64,000 nt of DNA. It comes from Novosphingobium kaempferiae. Its GTDB lineage: Bacteria; Pseudomonadota; Alphaproteobacteria; Sphingomonadales; Sphingomonadaceae. The position numbers and the translations under genes are program-made. Positions 28,401 through 37,694 of this stretch are shown one piece after another (the stretch's first letter is position 1; every line of letters starts with the position of its first letter). Where the stretch lies: positions 4,216,001-4,280,000 of the forward strand of contig NZ_CP089301.1 in the NCBI RefSeq assembly GCF_021227995.1, read 5' to 3'. The notes beneath the pieces are model-generated. The model was not told where the DNA came from, did no database searches, and saw nothing but the letters and a program-made list of their open reading frames with translations.

Positions 28401-29606
28401 CTAGCTGGCTGCGCGCCTCCACCAGCGACGCCCCGTCCCCTGCGGGCCGGACTTCATCGCCTTCTTGCGGAACAGCATCGATCCGCCCCGGACCAGGAGC
28501 AGCAGCCACAGCGCCTGCCATGCCAGCGCCGCTAGGTGCGGCAGCAGGGCGGGATCCTGCGCCGCGCGCGCCAGCATCGCGAAGGGTGAACTGAAGGGCA
28601 GCAGCATCGCCAGAAGCTCGATCCGGCTGCCCGGCTGCGTCATCGCGAAGGTGGCGAAGAAGAACAGCATGAGCTGCATCATCGTCACCGGCATCGAGAG
28701 CGTCTGCACCTCGCGCACGGTGTTCGCCAGCGACCCGATCGACAGGAACACCGACCCGAGCAGCAGGTAGGCCATGGCGAAGTAGATGACGCCGAGCGCC
28801 ATGAGCAGCGGCCAGCCGACTGCGGGATCGGGCAGCACCGGAAACGCTGAACCCGCGACGATGTAGAGCACACCGCCGACGCCGCCCCATACGGCGATGC
28901 CCACGAGCGAGACGCCGAGCATTGCGAAGAGCTTGCCGAAGAATACCGACTCCATCGGTATCGCGGCAGCGAGCACCTCGATGATCTTGTTGCCCTTCTC
29001 CTCGACGAGGTTCGACAGGACCATGCCCGCCAGCATCATGGTAAGCAGGAACAGCAGGGTCTGCGCCGCCTGTGCAGTCCTGAGACGGCTGCGGCGGTCA
29101 GCCGAAGCATGGTGCGTCGCCGAGGCTTCAAGGCGCACGCGCGGCCACGCATGGAGCGAATCGCTGCGGGCCTGCGCTGCGATCATCTCGACGTCGCCGC
29201 GCCATGCCTCGATCTGCGCGGCCTGGCCGCCGAGCACGGGGGCGGCAGGCGTACCGGTCAGCAAGGCGGCGGCATCACCGCGATCCTCGGCGCTCTTCAC
29301 GATGCGCAGTTCCGGCAGGCCCTGCCCCAGCCGACCGGCAAGGGCATTGCGCGCGGCGACCATCGCCTTTGCATCGGCCTCCTGCATGGCGACGGCGATG
29401 GCGGGCGCATCACCGCTCTGGTCGACCTGCTGGCCCACGCTGCCCGCCAGAATGCCCACGATCACCGGGAACAGCGGGCCGAGCAGGAAGAAGAAGAACG
29501 TCCGCGAGAACAGGATCGCGGTGAAATCGCGCCGCGCCACCACCCACGCGGCGGCGAGCATCGAGAGCCTGCCGCGATGGGCGACGCCTTGCGAATCGGC
29601 GATCAT
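28401..29606 (-). CDS. ABC-2 type exporter permease (NatB-like)
   Basis: 401 residues. An N-terminal membrane anchor (FSRTFFFFLLGPLFPVIVG) is followed by a ~140-residue external domain, then five helices with the ABC-2 pattern VLSNLVEEKGNKIIEVLAA. It is the membrane partner of the upstream ATPase and overlaps its stop by ATGA. It resembles Na+ exporter/ABC-2 permeases; the substrate is unknown. The ATG at 29606 is fixed by the overlap. Confidence 0.88.
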   Translation of the reverse strand: MIADSQGVAHRGRLSMLAAAWVVARRDFTAILFSRTFFFFLLGPLFPVIVGILAGSVGQQVDQSGDAPAIAVAMQEADAKAMVAARNALAGRLGQGLPELRIVKSAEDRGDAAALLTGTPAAPVLGGQAAQIEAWRGDVEMIAAQARSDSLHAWPRVRLEASATHHASADRRSRLRTAQAAQTLLFLLTMMLAGMVLSNLVEEKGNKIIEVLAAAIPMESVFFGKLFAMLGVSLVGIAVWGGVGGVLYIVAGSAFPVLPDPAVGWPLLMALGVIYFAMAYLLLGSVFLSIGSLANTVREVQTLSMPVTMMQLMLFFFATFAMTQPGSRIELLAMLLPFSSPFAMLARAAQDPALLPHLAALAWQALWLLLLVRGGSMLFRKKAMKSGPQGTGRRWWRRAAS

Positions 29607-30595
29607 CGGCGCGGCTCCTCGGGCTTTTCCTCGTCGAGTGCGCGGGCGGCGGCGGCGCCGGCGATGGAGACGAAAGCATCGTGCAGTCCCGCCCGCTCGA
29701 TGGAAAGCGACAGGATGCCCGCCTCGCCCGCGATCAGCGCGCGCAGCAGGGGTTCGATCCCGGAATCGGGCAGCGCGAAGCGCCAGAAGCGACCTTCCCG
29801 TCTGGCATCCGGCGGCATCGCGGTGCGCCAGAGGCCGGTCTCGGCCTGCGTTTCGAGGCGGACCTGCGCAGGGATGCGATCCCGCGCCACGTCCACCGGC
29901 CCGGCGAAGGGCACCCGGCCTCCCGCGATGATCGCGACCTCGTCGCACAGGCGCTCGGCATGGGCGATGACGTGCGTGGAAAAGATGACGGTTGTGCCGT
30001 CCTCCGCCAGCCCGCGCATCATCGCCTCCAGCTTGCCCTGGTTGAGCGCGTCGAGGCCGGAGAACGGCTCGTCGAAGATGACGAGGCGGGGGCGGTGGAC
30101 CAGCGTGCCGAGGATCTGCACCTGCTGCGCCATGCCCTTGGAAAGCTGCCGGATCTGCCGGTCCGCCGCATAGCCGAGGCCGTGCCGTTCGAGCAGTTCG
30201 TGCGCGCGCTTGCGGCCCTCCTTCAGCGGCAGCCCGCGCAGCGCGCCAAGGAAGGCGATGGCCTCGGTCGCCTTCATCGCCGGGTAGAGCCCGCGTTCTT
30301 CCGGCAGATAGCCGATGGCGTGGGCGACGTCGTGCGGCCGCTCCGCGCCGAGGATGCGGCGATAGCCCGAATCAGGCTCGATGATGCCCAGCAGCATGCG
30401 CAGCGTCGTCGTCTTGCCCGCACCGTTGGGGCCGAGGATGCCGTAGACGGAGCCTTGCGGTACGCTGAGGTCCACGCCGTCGACCGCGGTGGTCCCGTCG
30501 AAACGCTTCACCAGCCCCCGCGCCTCGATCGCCAGCGGCAGATCGAAGCTTCGCTCATTGCCGGTCAACCGAGGATCTCCTACTTGCGCATCCAT
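29603..30595 (-). CDS. ABC transporter ATP-binding protein (NatA-like)
   Basis: 330-residue ATPase. Walker A GPNGAGKT is at ~55-62, the signature is LSKGMAQQ and Walker B is [12 protein letters not shown], followed by the H-loop ([10 protein letters not shown]). A ~100-residue C-terminal extension is typical of ABC-2 ATPases of the NatA type. It pairs with the downstream permease (ATGA overlap). The ATG at 30595 has GGGGG nearby, but it shares the tetranucleotide CATG with the proposed queG start on the other strand. A TTG at 30568 is the alternative start if queG is correct. Confidence 0.9.
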   Translation of the reverse strand: MDAQVGDPRLTGNERSFDLPLAIEARGLVKRFDGTTAVDGVDLSVPQGSVYGILGPNGAGKTTTLRMLLGIIEPDSGYRRILGAERPHDVAHAIGYLPEERGLYPAMKATEAIAFLGALRGLPLKEGRKRAHELLERHGLGYAADRQIRQLSKGMAQQVQILGTLVHRPRLVIFDEPFSGLDALNQGKLEAMMRGLAEDGTTVIFSTHVIAHAERLCDEVAIIAGGRVPFAGPVDVARDRIPAQVRLETQAETGLWRTAMPPDARREGRFWRFALPDSGIEPLLRALIAGEAGILSLSIERAGLHDAFVSIAGAAAARALDEEKPEEPRR

Positions 30596-31715
30596 GAAGC
30601 CCCCAGGGTCCAGCACTTGCGACGATCATACCGCAGTCCCGGTTAAGAGCGCACTAAGCGTTTTTGCCGAGGCTGTGGAGGCGGAGGCGCGCGCGCTGGG
30701 ATTCTGCGCCTTCGGCATCGCCTCGGCTGCGCCTGATGGGCCCCGCGCGGCGCGGCTCGATGCCTGGCTTGCGGCGGGCATGCACGGCACGATGGGCTGG
30801 ATGGAGGAGCGCGCGCACCATCGGCGCAGCCCGCAGGGGCTGTGGCCCGAGGCGCGCAGCGTCATCGCGCTCGGCATGAGCTACGCCCCGGCCGCCGATC
30901 CGCTGCGGCTGGCGGACGAGGGCGGCATCGGTCGGATTTCGACGTATGCGCAGGGCGCCGACTATCACGACACGGTGAAGAAGGCGCTCAAGAACCTCGC
31001 CCGCTGGATGGTGGGCGAAGGGGCGAAGCGCGGGCTGGGAGAAGTCGGCGTGAAGGTCTTCACCGACACCGCGCCGGTCATGGAAAAGCCGCTCGCCGCC
31101 GCAGCCGGGCTCGGCTGGCAGGGCAAGCACACCAATGTCGTCAGCCGCGAGCATGGTTCGTGGCTGTTCCTCGGCGAGATCTACACGACGCTGGACCTGC
31201 CGCTGTCGGCTCCGGCGCGGGATCGCTGCGGGTCGTGCAGCGCCTGCCAGGACGCGTGCCCGACCGATGCCTTCCCCGCGCCCTACCGCCTCGATGCGCG
31301 GCGCTGCGTCAGCTACCTGACGATCGAGCACAAGGGGCCGGTGCCAGAGGACATGCGTGAGGGCCTCGGCAACCGCATCTACGGCTGCGACGACTGCCTT
31401 GCGGTATGCCCGTGGAACAAGTTCGCGGCGACGGCGCACACGATGAAGACCTTCCTGCCCCGCGCGGAACTGACCGCGCCTGAACTGGCGGACCTGCTGA
31501 CGTTGGACGATGCGGGGTTCCGCAGGCTGTTCTCGGGCAGTCCGATCAAGCGGATCGGGCGGGACCGGTTCGTGCGCAACTGCCTCTACGCGGCGGGGAA
31601 CAGCGGGATTGCGGCGCTGCTGGCGCAGGTCGAGCCGTTGCTGGCGGATGGAGATGAGGGCGTGGCGGATGCCGCGCGGTGGGCGAGGGATAGGCTCACG
31701 TCGTCCCGGACCTGA
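30594..31715 (+). CDS. queG: Epoxyqueuosine reductase
   Basis: About 373 residues; an iron-sulfur, cobalamin-dependent reductase making queuosine from epoxyqueuosine in tRNA anticodons. Two 4Fe-4S motifs are present: [12 protein letters not shown] (~residues 216-227) and [22 protein letters not shown], just before the first motif, is also characteristic. The ATG at 30594 is the only ATG before the conserved LGFCAFGIA but begins within 2 nt of the divergent ATPase start; GTG at about 30675 is too late to keep the usual N-terminus. Its last codons and stop are written by a dispersed repeat (family A). Confidence 0.9.
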   Translation: MKPPGSSTCDDHTAVPVKSALSVFAEAVEAEARALGFCAFGIASAAPDGPRAARLDAWLAAGMHGTMGWMEERAHHRRSPQGLWPEARSVIALGMSYAPAADPLRLADEGGIGRISTYAQGADYHDTVKKALKNLARWMVGEGAKRGLGEVGVKVFTDTAPVMEKPLAAAAGLGWQGKHTNVVSREHGSWLFLGEIYTTLDLPLSAPARDRCGSCSACQDACPTDAFPAPYRLDARRCVSYLTIEHKGPVPEDMREGLGNRIYGCDDCLAVCPWNKFAATAHTMKTFLPRAELTAPELADLLTLDDAGFRRLFSGSPIKRIGRDRFVRNCLYAAGNSGIAALLAQVEPLLADGDEGVADAARWARDRLTSSRT

Positions 31716-31727
31716 TCCGGGACGACG
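31699..31727. repeat. Dispersed palindrome, family A copy 3
   Basis: Perfect 12-bp inverted repeat, CGTCGTCCCGGA ... TCCGGGACGACG, with loop CCTGA. The TGA stop of queG (31713-31715) is in this loop. It lies between convergent genes and may work as a bidirectional terminator. Confidence 0.9.
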
Positions 31728-31733
31728 CCATCT

Positions 31734-32960
31734 TCACACCATTTCCTTGAGCGGCGTCCCCGCATCGGCGAGCCGCTCTACATCCGGCATCGCGCCGGCT
31801 TCGACCAGCTTGCGGCCCTGCACGTAGTCCTTGACCATGTTGACGCAGTCCAGCGCCACCACGCGCCCGTCCTTGAGGTACACCACCGAGAACGAACGCC
31901 CCTCGACATCGCCGCGCACCACGGTCCGATCGAAGCCCATGTTGATCCCCGCCGTCTGCAGCTTGAGATCGTACTGGTTCGACCAGAACCACGGGAACGC
32001 CTTGTAGGGCTTCTCGTCGCCGCAGATCGCCCTGGCCACGCAGGTCGCCATGTCGTTGGCGTTCTGCACCGATTCCACCCGCATCACCGTGCCGCCCGCA
32101 TAGTCGCAGGCGAAGGCCGCGCAGTCGCCGATCGCATAGACGTCCGGCAGCGAGGTGCGGCAGTATTCGTCCACGTCCACGCCATTGGCGCCCGAGGCGC
32201 CCGCCACGATCAGCGGGCCGACCGCCGGCACGATGCCGATGCCGACGATCACCGCTTCGGCGGGCACGATCTCGCCATCCGCCAGCTTCACGCCCGTCAC
32301 GCGATGCCCGTCGCCCTCCAGACACTCCACCGCCACGCCCGTGCGCAGGTCGACGCCATGCGCGCGATGTTCGTTCTGGTAGAACGCGGACAGTTCCTCG
32401 CCCGCTACGCGCGCCAGCACGCGCGGCAGCGCTTCGAGCAGCGTCACGTTGAGCCCCATCTTCGAGAGCACCGCCGCCGCTTCCAGCCCGATGTAGCCGC
32501 CGCCGATGACGACGATGTTCTTCGTCCCCGCGTCGACCTCGGCCATCAGCGTGTCGCAGTCCTCGCGCGTGCGCACCGCGTGGACGCCCGCCAGATCCGC
32601 GCCCGAGCACGACAGCCGCCGCGGATCGCCGCCGGTCGCCCAGACCAGCCTGCCGTAGCCGAACGTGCTGCCGTCCGAGAGCGTCAGTTCCTTCGCCGAG
32701 GCGTCCACCTTCGTCACCTCGGTGCCGAGCCGGAACGCCACGTCCTTCTCCGCCCAGAACGTCGGCGGGCGGATGTAGAGCCGGTCGAAGGTCTTCTCCC
32801 GCGCGAAGTATTCCTTCGAGAGCGGCGGCCGCTCATACGGATACTCCGGCTCGCGGCCGATGACGGTGATGGTCCCCTCGAACCCGTTCTGGCGCAGGGC
32901 AAGCGCACACTGCGCTCCACCATGTCCCGCTCCCACGATGACGACGTCTGATTTGCTCAT
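31734..32960 (-). CDS. FAD-dependent NAD(P)H:ferredoxin/rubredoxin reductase-like protein
   Basis: 408-residue pyridine-nucleotide-disulfide-type flavoprotein. The FAD-binding fold has [14 protein letters not shown], the NAD fold has [21 protein letters not shown], and the FAD ribityl/pyrophosphate motif is [22 protein letters not shown] is typical of BphA4/ferredoxin reductases of oxygenase systems. It probably passes electrons from NAD(P)H to a ferredoxin that serves a monooxygenase or dioxygenase. No partner ferredoxin is adjacent; the P450 at 51398 in the window could be a user, which is speculative. The ATG at 32960 is chosen. Confidence 0.86.
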   Translation of the reverse strand: MSKSDVVIVGAGHGGAQCALALRQNGFEGTITVIGREPEYPYERPPLSKEYFAREKTFDRLYIRPPTFWAEKDVAFRLGTEVTKVDASAKELTLSDGSTFGYGRLVWATGGDPRRLSCSGADLAGVHAVRTREDCDTLMAEVDAGTKNIVVIGGGYIGLEAAAVLSKMGLNVTLLEALPRVLARVAGEELSAFYQNEHRAHGVDLRTGVAVECLEGDGHRVTGVKLADGEIVPAEAVIVGIGIVPAVGPLIVAGASGANGVDVDEYCRTSLPDVYAIGDCAAFACDYAGGTVMRVESVQNANDMATCVARAICGDEKPYKAFPWFWSNQYDLKLQTAGINMGFDRTVVRGDVEGRSFSVVYLKDGRVVALDCVNMVKDYVQGRKLVEAGAMPDVERLADAGTPLKEMV

Positions 32961-33074
32961 GGCGCTTGGGTTCCGCAATTTAAGCGCGCGGTCAATGCCT
33001 CAGGCGAAATCTAGTTACCTTGATAGGTAGGCATCGTAGTGCCGGAAGGAGTCGTCCCGATCACTCACCCCCTT

Positions 33075-33161
33075 CGTCATTGCGAGCGCAGCGAAGCAAT
33101 CCAGCGTCGCCACCCAGCATAGGGGGCGGACATGGATTGCTTCGCTACGCTCGCAATGACG
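33075..33161. repeat. Dispersed inverted repeat, family B copy 2
   Basis: 29-nt arms at 33075-33103 and 33133-33161 match the copy at 8860-8934, with one mismatch between arms. They are separated by 29 nt. Confidence 0.9.
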
Positions 33162-33177
33162 ATTCATGGGTGTGTCA

Positions 33178-34167
33178 TCAGGCAGGCTGCTTAAGCACGT
33201 CCATTGTCAGTTCCAGCGAGCGGATCTGCGCTTCGGGGTCGTAAGTCGCGATGCTGACCATCAGTTCGTCGGCCTGCGTGCGCGCCACGAAGTCCTCAAG
33301 ACCCTGCCGCACGGTCTGCGGGCTGCCGACGGCGCTGACCGAGCGGACCTGCTCCAGCATCGCCTTCGCCGCACCCGGCAAGCCCGCACGGTAGTCGCGC
33401 ACAGGGGGCTGGAGGCGGCCGGGATTGCCGGTGCGCAGGGCCACGAAGCTCTGGTCGGTGGAGGAGGAAAGATAGACCGCCTCCTCGTCCGTATCGGCGG
33501 CGACGACGTTGATCGCGGCCATGAAGTGCGGCTTGTCGAGCGATTCGGACGGCTGGAACCGCTCGCGATAGACGTGCGCGGCCTCGTCCAGCGCGGCGGG
33601 GGCGAAGTGCGAGGCGAAGGCGTAGGGCAGGCCCAGCATGGCGGCGAGTTGCGCTCCGAACAGGCTGGAGCCGAGGATCCACATCTCCACGTCCGCATCG
33701 ACCGCCTGCGGAGACGGCACGCCGCCTGCCGCCTGCCCGGCGAATCGCGCGCGCAGTTCCACCACGTCGTTGGGGAAGCGCTCGGACGCCGCATGGATGT
33801 CCTTGCGCAACGCGTGGGCGAGCCGCCCGTCCGCACCCGGCGCGCGTCCGAGGCCGAGGTCGACACGGCCGGGGAACATCGCGGCCAGCGTGCCGAACTG
33901 CTCGGAGATCACGTAAGGCGTGTGGTTGGGCAGCATGATCCCGCCCGCGCCGATGCGGATGGTGGACGTATGGTTGCCGAGATGGGCGAGCACCACCGAA
34001 GTCGCGCCGCCCGCGATGCCGTCCATCCCGTGATGCTCGGCCACCCAGTACCGCTTGTAGCCCGCCCGTTCCGCCGCCTGCGCGGTGCGGACCGAGATAT
34101 CGAGGGCCTGGGCAACGGTGCCGCCTTCGCGGACGGTGACGAGATCGAGGACGGAAAGCGGAACCAT
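33178..34167 (-). CDS. Luciferase-like monooxygenase (LLM class, MsnO8-type)
   Basis: 329-residue flavin-dependent (FMN or F420) oxidoreductase with the TIM-barrel bacterial-luciferase fold. Motifs are YWVAEHHGMDGIAGG, IRIGAGGIMLPNH and PGRVDLGLGRAPGAD. The substrate is unknown. It starts at ATG 34167, 10 nt after the TPR gene, and is probably in one transcript with the TPR protein and the hydrolase upstream, although that grouping has no obvious pathway meaning. Confidence 0.85.
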   Translation of the reverse strand: MVPLSVLDLVTVREGGTVAQALDISVRTAQAAERAGYKRYWVAEHHGMDGIAGGATSVVLAHLGNHTSTIRIGAGGIMLPNHTPYVISEQFGTLAAMFPGRVDLGLGRAPGADGRLAHALRKDIHAASERFPNDVVELRARFAGQAAGGVPSPQAVDADVEMWILGSSLFGAQLAAMLGLPYAFASHFAPAALDEAAHVYRERFQPSESLDKPHFMAAINVVAADTDEEAVYLSSSTDQSFVALRTGNPGRLQPPVRDYRAGLPGAAKAMLEQVRSVSAVGSPQTVRQGLEDFVARTQADELMVSIATYDPEAQIRSLELTMDVLKQPA

Positions 34168-34177
34168 GGGGGAAGCC

Positions 34178-35077
34178 TTATTTTGCCGGAGCCGGGTCTG
34201 GAGCCCCGAGCTGGGAGAGGTATTGTTTCGCGGTCACCGCTGCGTCGCTGGAAGGGGCGGTCTTGACCACCGAATCCCAGCTGCGCCGCGCGGCGGCCTC
34301 GTTGTCGGACAGCATCGCGATCACGCCCGCCTCAAGCCCGATCTCGGGATCCTGCGGGGCGAGGCTGGCGGCCTTCTCGATCTGGGTCTGCGCCACGGCG
34401 AGCTTGTCCTGACGACGCGAGAGCGTGGCGGACAGCAGCCAGGCCTGCGCATTGTCGGGCTGCGCGGCGCGGGCTTCGGCAAGGGCGTTGGCGGCCTCTT
34501 CCGGCTGCTTCACCGCGACGAGCGCGCGGGCGCGGTCGAGCGCGATCGTCGCGGTAAGCTCGGCATCGCCGACGATCTTGGCATCCGTCGCGGCAGGCGC
34601 CAGCAGCGAGAGCGCCTGCCCCGGCTGGCCGGCTGCCAGCGCGGCATTGCCCGCCATCGCGCCGAGCCGGGCGCGGCTGGCGTGGTCCTCGCTCTCCGCC
34701 GTGTCGCGGGCGTCGGAGAAGGCGGCGCGCGCCTCGTCCCAGCGGTTGAGGTCGCTCAGCGCGACGCCGAGGCAGAGCCCAGCGCGCACCCGCTCACGCC
34801 CCACCGCATCGGCGAGCGCGCTGCGGATGACTTCGACCGACTTTTCCGGGTTGGCCTCGACCGCGCTCATGCAGCCCGCGCCGCTGCCGCTGCCACCGCC
34901 GATCGAGGGCATCGCCACGTTCTGCGCCTCGCGGGCGCGGCGGTCGCGGTCCTGCTTGTCCTTCTTCTCGATGATTTCGAGCGGAAGCTCGGAGGCATAG
35001 GGCCGCTGGGCGCTCGGCAGGGTCGAGGCGGGGCCGACCTGGGCCAGCAGCGGAAGCAGGAGAAGCAGCGAGGACAT
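34178..35077 (-). CDS. Periplasmic tetratricopeptide-repeat protein
   Basis: 299 residues with a short hydrophobic leader (MSSLLLLLPLLAQ). A linker of mixed charge (EKKDKQDRDRRAREA) precedes several 34-residue alpha-hairpin repeats, for example ALSDLNRWDEARAAFSDA and LLSATLSRRQDKLAVAQTQI. TPR proteins usually act as scaffolds. It contains one isolated Cys (GAGCMSA). A likely three-gene unit with the alpha/beta hydrolase (5 nt apart) and the LLM gene. Confidence 0.75.
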   Translation of the reverse strand: MSSLLLLLPLLAQVGPASTLPSAQRPYASELPLEIIEKKDKQDRDRRAREAQNVAMPSIGGGSGSGAGCMSAVEANPEKSVEVIRSALADAVGRERVRAGLCLGVALSDLNRWDEARAAFSDARDTAESEDHASRARLGAMAGNAALAAGQPGQALSLLAPAATDAKIVGDAELTATIALDRARALVAVKQPEEAANALAEARAAQPDNAQAWLLSATLSRRQDKLAVAQTQIEKAASLAPQDPEIGLEAGVIAMLSDNEAAARRSWDSVVKTAPSSDAAVTAKQYLSQLGAPDPAPAK

Positions 35078-35082
35078 GGGGA

Positions 35083-35859
35083 TCAGGACTCCGGGCCATC
35101 CTCCACGCGCGGCAACACAAGCTCGGCGACGGTGCGCAGCAGCAGGCGGATGTCGGATTCGCGCGAGAGGCGATGATCGCCGTCCTTGATGAGCGTGACC
35201 TGCACGTCGGCTGAACGCAGTCGTTCGGCGAGGCGCATGGAGATTTCCCAGGGCACGTCGGGGTCGCGCTGGCCGTGGAGCAGGCGCACCGGCACGTCGA
35301 TGGCGATCTCGCCCTCCAGCATCAGACTGGCCTGACCGTCGGCCCAGAAGCCGGGGTGCGTCGGGGTCGGTTCGGGGCCGTAGGGATTGTCTTCGAAGAG
35401 GATCTCGCCATCGGCCAGCAGTGCCTTGTCCATCTGGGGGATGCCCCAGTCGGTGAAGTCCGGCGCGGCGGCGATGCCGACGAGACCCGCCAGCCGCTCG
35501 CCCAGCGCGAGGCCCGCCTTGAGCATCAGCCAGCCGCCCATCGACGAGCCGACGAGCACGATTTTCGCGTCCGTCTCCAGCGCGGCGACGAGGGCGAGCA
35601 CTTCCTGCGTCCAGCGCGACAGGGTGCCGTCGGCGAAGTCGCCCGGGCTCTCGCCGCAGCCGGAATAGTCGAACAGCAGGCAGGGGATGCCGCTGGCGTG
35701 CGCCATCTCGAACAGGGCGGCGGCCTTGGAGCCTGCCATGTCGGACATGTAGCCGGGCAGGAAGACGATCACCGGGCCGGCATAGGACGCTCCGCCGGGC
35801 GTGAAGCGGTAGGCGATGGAGCGCCCGTCGGACAATTCGAGATAGCTGGTCGAGGTCAT
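35083..35859 (-). CDS. Alpha/beta hydrolase
   Basis: 258-residue hydrolase. The nucleophile elbow is GSSMGG (~residues 101-106, Ser103), the probable Asp is GQRDPDVP and the catalytic His is DGDHRLS. VIVFLPGYMSDMAGS supplies the oxyanion region. It resembles serine aminopeptidase S33-type lipase/esterases. The ATG at 35859 is chosen over an upstream start at 35895. It ends 5 nt before the TPR gene. The substrate is unknown. Confidence 0.85.
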   Translation of the reverse strand: MTSTSYLELSDGRSIAYRFTPGGASYAGPVIVFLPGYMSDMAGSKAAALFEMAHASGIPCLLFDYSGCGESPGDFADGTLSRWTQEVLALVAALETDAKIVLVGSSMGGWLMLKAGLALGERLAGLVGIAAAPDFTDWGIPQMDKALLADGEILFEDNPYGPEPTPTHPGFWADGQASLMLEGEIAIDVPVRLLHGQRDPDVPWEISMRLAERLRSADVQVTLIKDGDHRLSRESDIRLLLRTVAELVLPRVEDGPES

Positions 35860-35961
35860 GCTGCCCTTAGTGGGAACCCGAGGGATGAACGGCAAGCCAA
35901 AGACTTGCTTGCAGGGGCGTAATGCGATCTTAAGTCCCCGTCCCTAAACGATCGGGCCGAC

Positions 35962-37299
35962 ATGAGCGCCAAGGTCATCCACTTCCCCACCCGCCCCTCC
36001 CGGCTCGCGCTGCGGCTCGAATGGTTCGCCACCGATCGCTCGGTGCTGCTCGGCATCTGGGCGCTGTACTTCGCCCTGCGCGCGGCGGTGCTGATGATCG
36101 ATGTGGCGCCCACTTCGGACGCGGAATGGTACTACACCCGCGCGGTCAGCCTGGCGGCGGGGCAGGGGTATCTCGACAACCATGGTGCGCCGACTGCGTT
36201 CTGGCCTGCGGGCTGGCCGATCGCCCTTGGGCTCGTCTTCGGGCGCTTCAGTGCATCCTTGGTGTCGCTTGGTATCTTCAATCTGGTCAGTTCGCTGCTG
36301 ATCGGAGCCCTGACGCTGGCCCTCGGACGCCGCCTGTTCGGCTCGGAAGGCGCGGCGCGGGCGGGATTGCTGCTGCTCGCGGTGTACCCCAACGCCATCG
36401 GCTACGTGCCCCTCGCGCTGACCGAAGTGTTCTATACGGCGCTGCTGATGGCGGGATGCTGGGCGGTCGTAACCCGCTCGAATCGTTGGCAATTGGTCAG
36501 CGCTGGACTACTGTTCGGCATCGCCACAATGGTGAAGGCGCAGACCCTCGTGGTCGTGCCCCTGCTCTTCGCGATCGAGTGGCTGCGCATGGGCCAGGTG
36601 TGGAAGCGCATGCCCGGCCTCGTCGTCGAAGGCATGATCGTGCTGGCCCTCGCCGGACTGACCGTGCTGCCCTGGACCGTGCGGAATCAAGCGCAACTGG
36701 GCCACTGGGTCGCCGTCTCGACCAATGGCGGCTACACGCTCCTGACCGGCAATCACGACACCGCGACCGGCGACTACACGCCCGATGCGCCGGTGGTGAA
36801 GGAACTCATGGCCCGCCCCGGCCTCGACGAAGTGACCCGCGATGCCGAGGCGCGGAGGCTCGGCATGGAGTGGATCGCCGCGCACCCGGACCGCTTCGCG
36901 AAGCTGCTCCCGAAGAAGTTCCTGCGCCTCTGGCTGCCGGATGGCGAGGCGGAATGGGCCTATCAGGGCGGCGCGCCCGGCTACGAGCGGTTCGAACTGG
37001 CCTATCGCGCGGTGCGCGTGCTCAATCAGGGGTACTACGTCCTGCTGATGGCAGGGTTCGCCGTCGCCTTCTTCGTCATGATCGCAAGGCGCCGTCGCGA
37101 CGGGCAGCGATGGATCGGCTGGTGGCTGCTGCCTTACGGGATCGCGCTCTATCCGACGCTGATCTGCCTCGTTTTTTCAGGGCAATCGCGGTTCCACTAT
37201 CCGGTGATGCCATGGGTATGCATGACGGTGGGATGGCTGGCGATGACCACGCTAGGCCGACTGGGCGAGCGCGGCACAACCGCACACACCCTGCACTGA
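35962..37299 (+). CDS. Glycosyltransferase family 39-like membrane protein
   Basis: 445-residue protein with about nine or ten membrane helices. DAEWYYTRAVSLAAGQGY supplies the first-loop catalytic acidic residue and aromatic pair of GT-C enzymes. A conserved CxxWP-like WPAGWPIALG segment follows. The C-terminal external loop (NHDTATGDYTPD) is shorter than in mannosyltransferases. Probably transfers a sugar from a polyprenyl carrier to lipid, glycan or protein. Its stop is 3 nt from the convergent small membrane gene's stop. Confidence 0.8.
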   Translation: MSAKVIHFPTRPSRLALRLEWFATDRSVLLGIWALYFALRAAVLMIDVAPTSDAEWYYTRAVSLAAGQGYLDNHGAPTAFWPAGWPIALGLVFGRFSASLVSLGIFNLVSSLLIGALTLALGRRLFGSEGAARAGLLLLAVYPNAIGYVPLALTEVFYTALLMAGCWAVVTRSNRWQLVSAGLLFGIATMVKAQTLVVVPLLFAIEWLRMGQVWKRMPGLVVEGMIVLALAGLTVLPWTVRNQAQLGHWVAVSTNGGYTLLTGNHDTATGDYTPDAPVVKELMARPGLDEVTRDAEARRLGMEWIAAHPDRFAKLLPKKFLRLWLPDGEAEWAYQGGAPGYERFELAYRAVRVLNQGYYVLLMAGFAVAFFVMIARRRRDGQRWIGWWLLPYGIALYPTLICLVFSGQSRFHYPVMPWVCMTVGWLAMTTLGRLGERGTTAHTLH

Positions 37300-37302
37300 A
37301 GT

Positions 37303-37500
37303 TCAGTAGAGGTGCGGAGAGAAGACCTTCAGCACCAGCTTCCCATCGGCACGGATCGCGCCGAGAGTGCTCTCTTCCCGAGGGGCATCACGGTCTCCCG
37401 AAGTCCTGAACAGACCGAGCGACACGGCCATGGCGACCGCGATGGCCACGGCGGCGCCCAGCCATGCTCCCCTTCTGCGCCGCTGCGGGCCGGTAGCCAT
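37303..37500 (-). CDS. Small single-helix membrane protein
   Basis: 65 residues: a basic N-terminus (QRRRRGAW), one membrane helix (~13-32), then a short polar tail ending FSPHLY. ATG at 37500 overlaps the XRE gene's stop in TGATG, which fixes the start. Third gene of the XRE cassette. No recognised family. Confidence 0.7.
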   Translation of the reverse strand: MATGPQRRRRGAWLGAAVAIAVAMAVSLGLFRTSGDRDAPREESTLGAIRADGKLVLKVFSPHLY

Positions 37501-37694
37501 CACTCACCCCTCTGGAAGATATCCTCGATCGCCATACCAAAGACATCGGCGATGCGGAAGGCCAGCGGCAAAGAGGGATCGTAACGCCCCGTCTCGATCG
37601 CATTGACGCTCTGGCGGGAGACTTCCAGCCTTTCGGCAAGTTCCTGCTGGCTCCAGCCACGTTCGGCGCGGAGCACCTTGAGGCGGTTCTTCAA
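37500..37694 (-). CDS. XRE-family helix-turn-helix regulator with TTG start
   Basis: 64-residue Cro/C1-type DNA-binding protein (YozG-like): KVLRAERGWSQQELAERLEVSRQSVNAIE covers the whole HTH, quoted here as WSQQELAERLEV and SRQSVNAIETGRYDPS. It ends ADVFGMAIEDIF. The start is TTG at 37694 with GGAGGGA 3 nt upstream, overlapping the upstream gene's TGA (TTGA). A much longer frame upstream is a shadow of the neighbouring membrane gene. It probably autoregulates its operon. Confidence 0.88.
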   Translation of the reverse strand: MKNRLKVLRAERGWSQQELAERLEVSRQSVNAIETGRYDPSLPLAFRIADVFGMAIEDIFQRGE

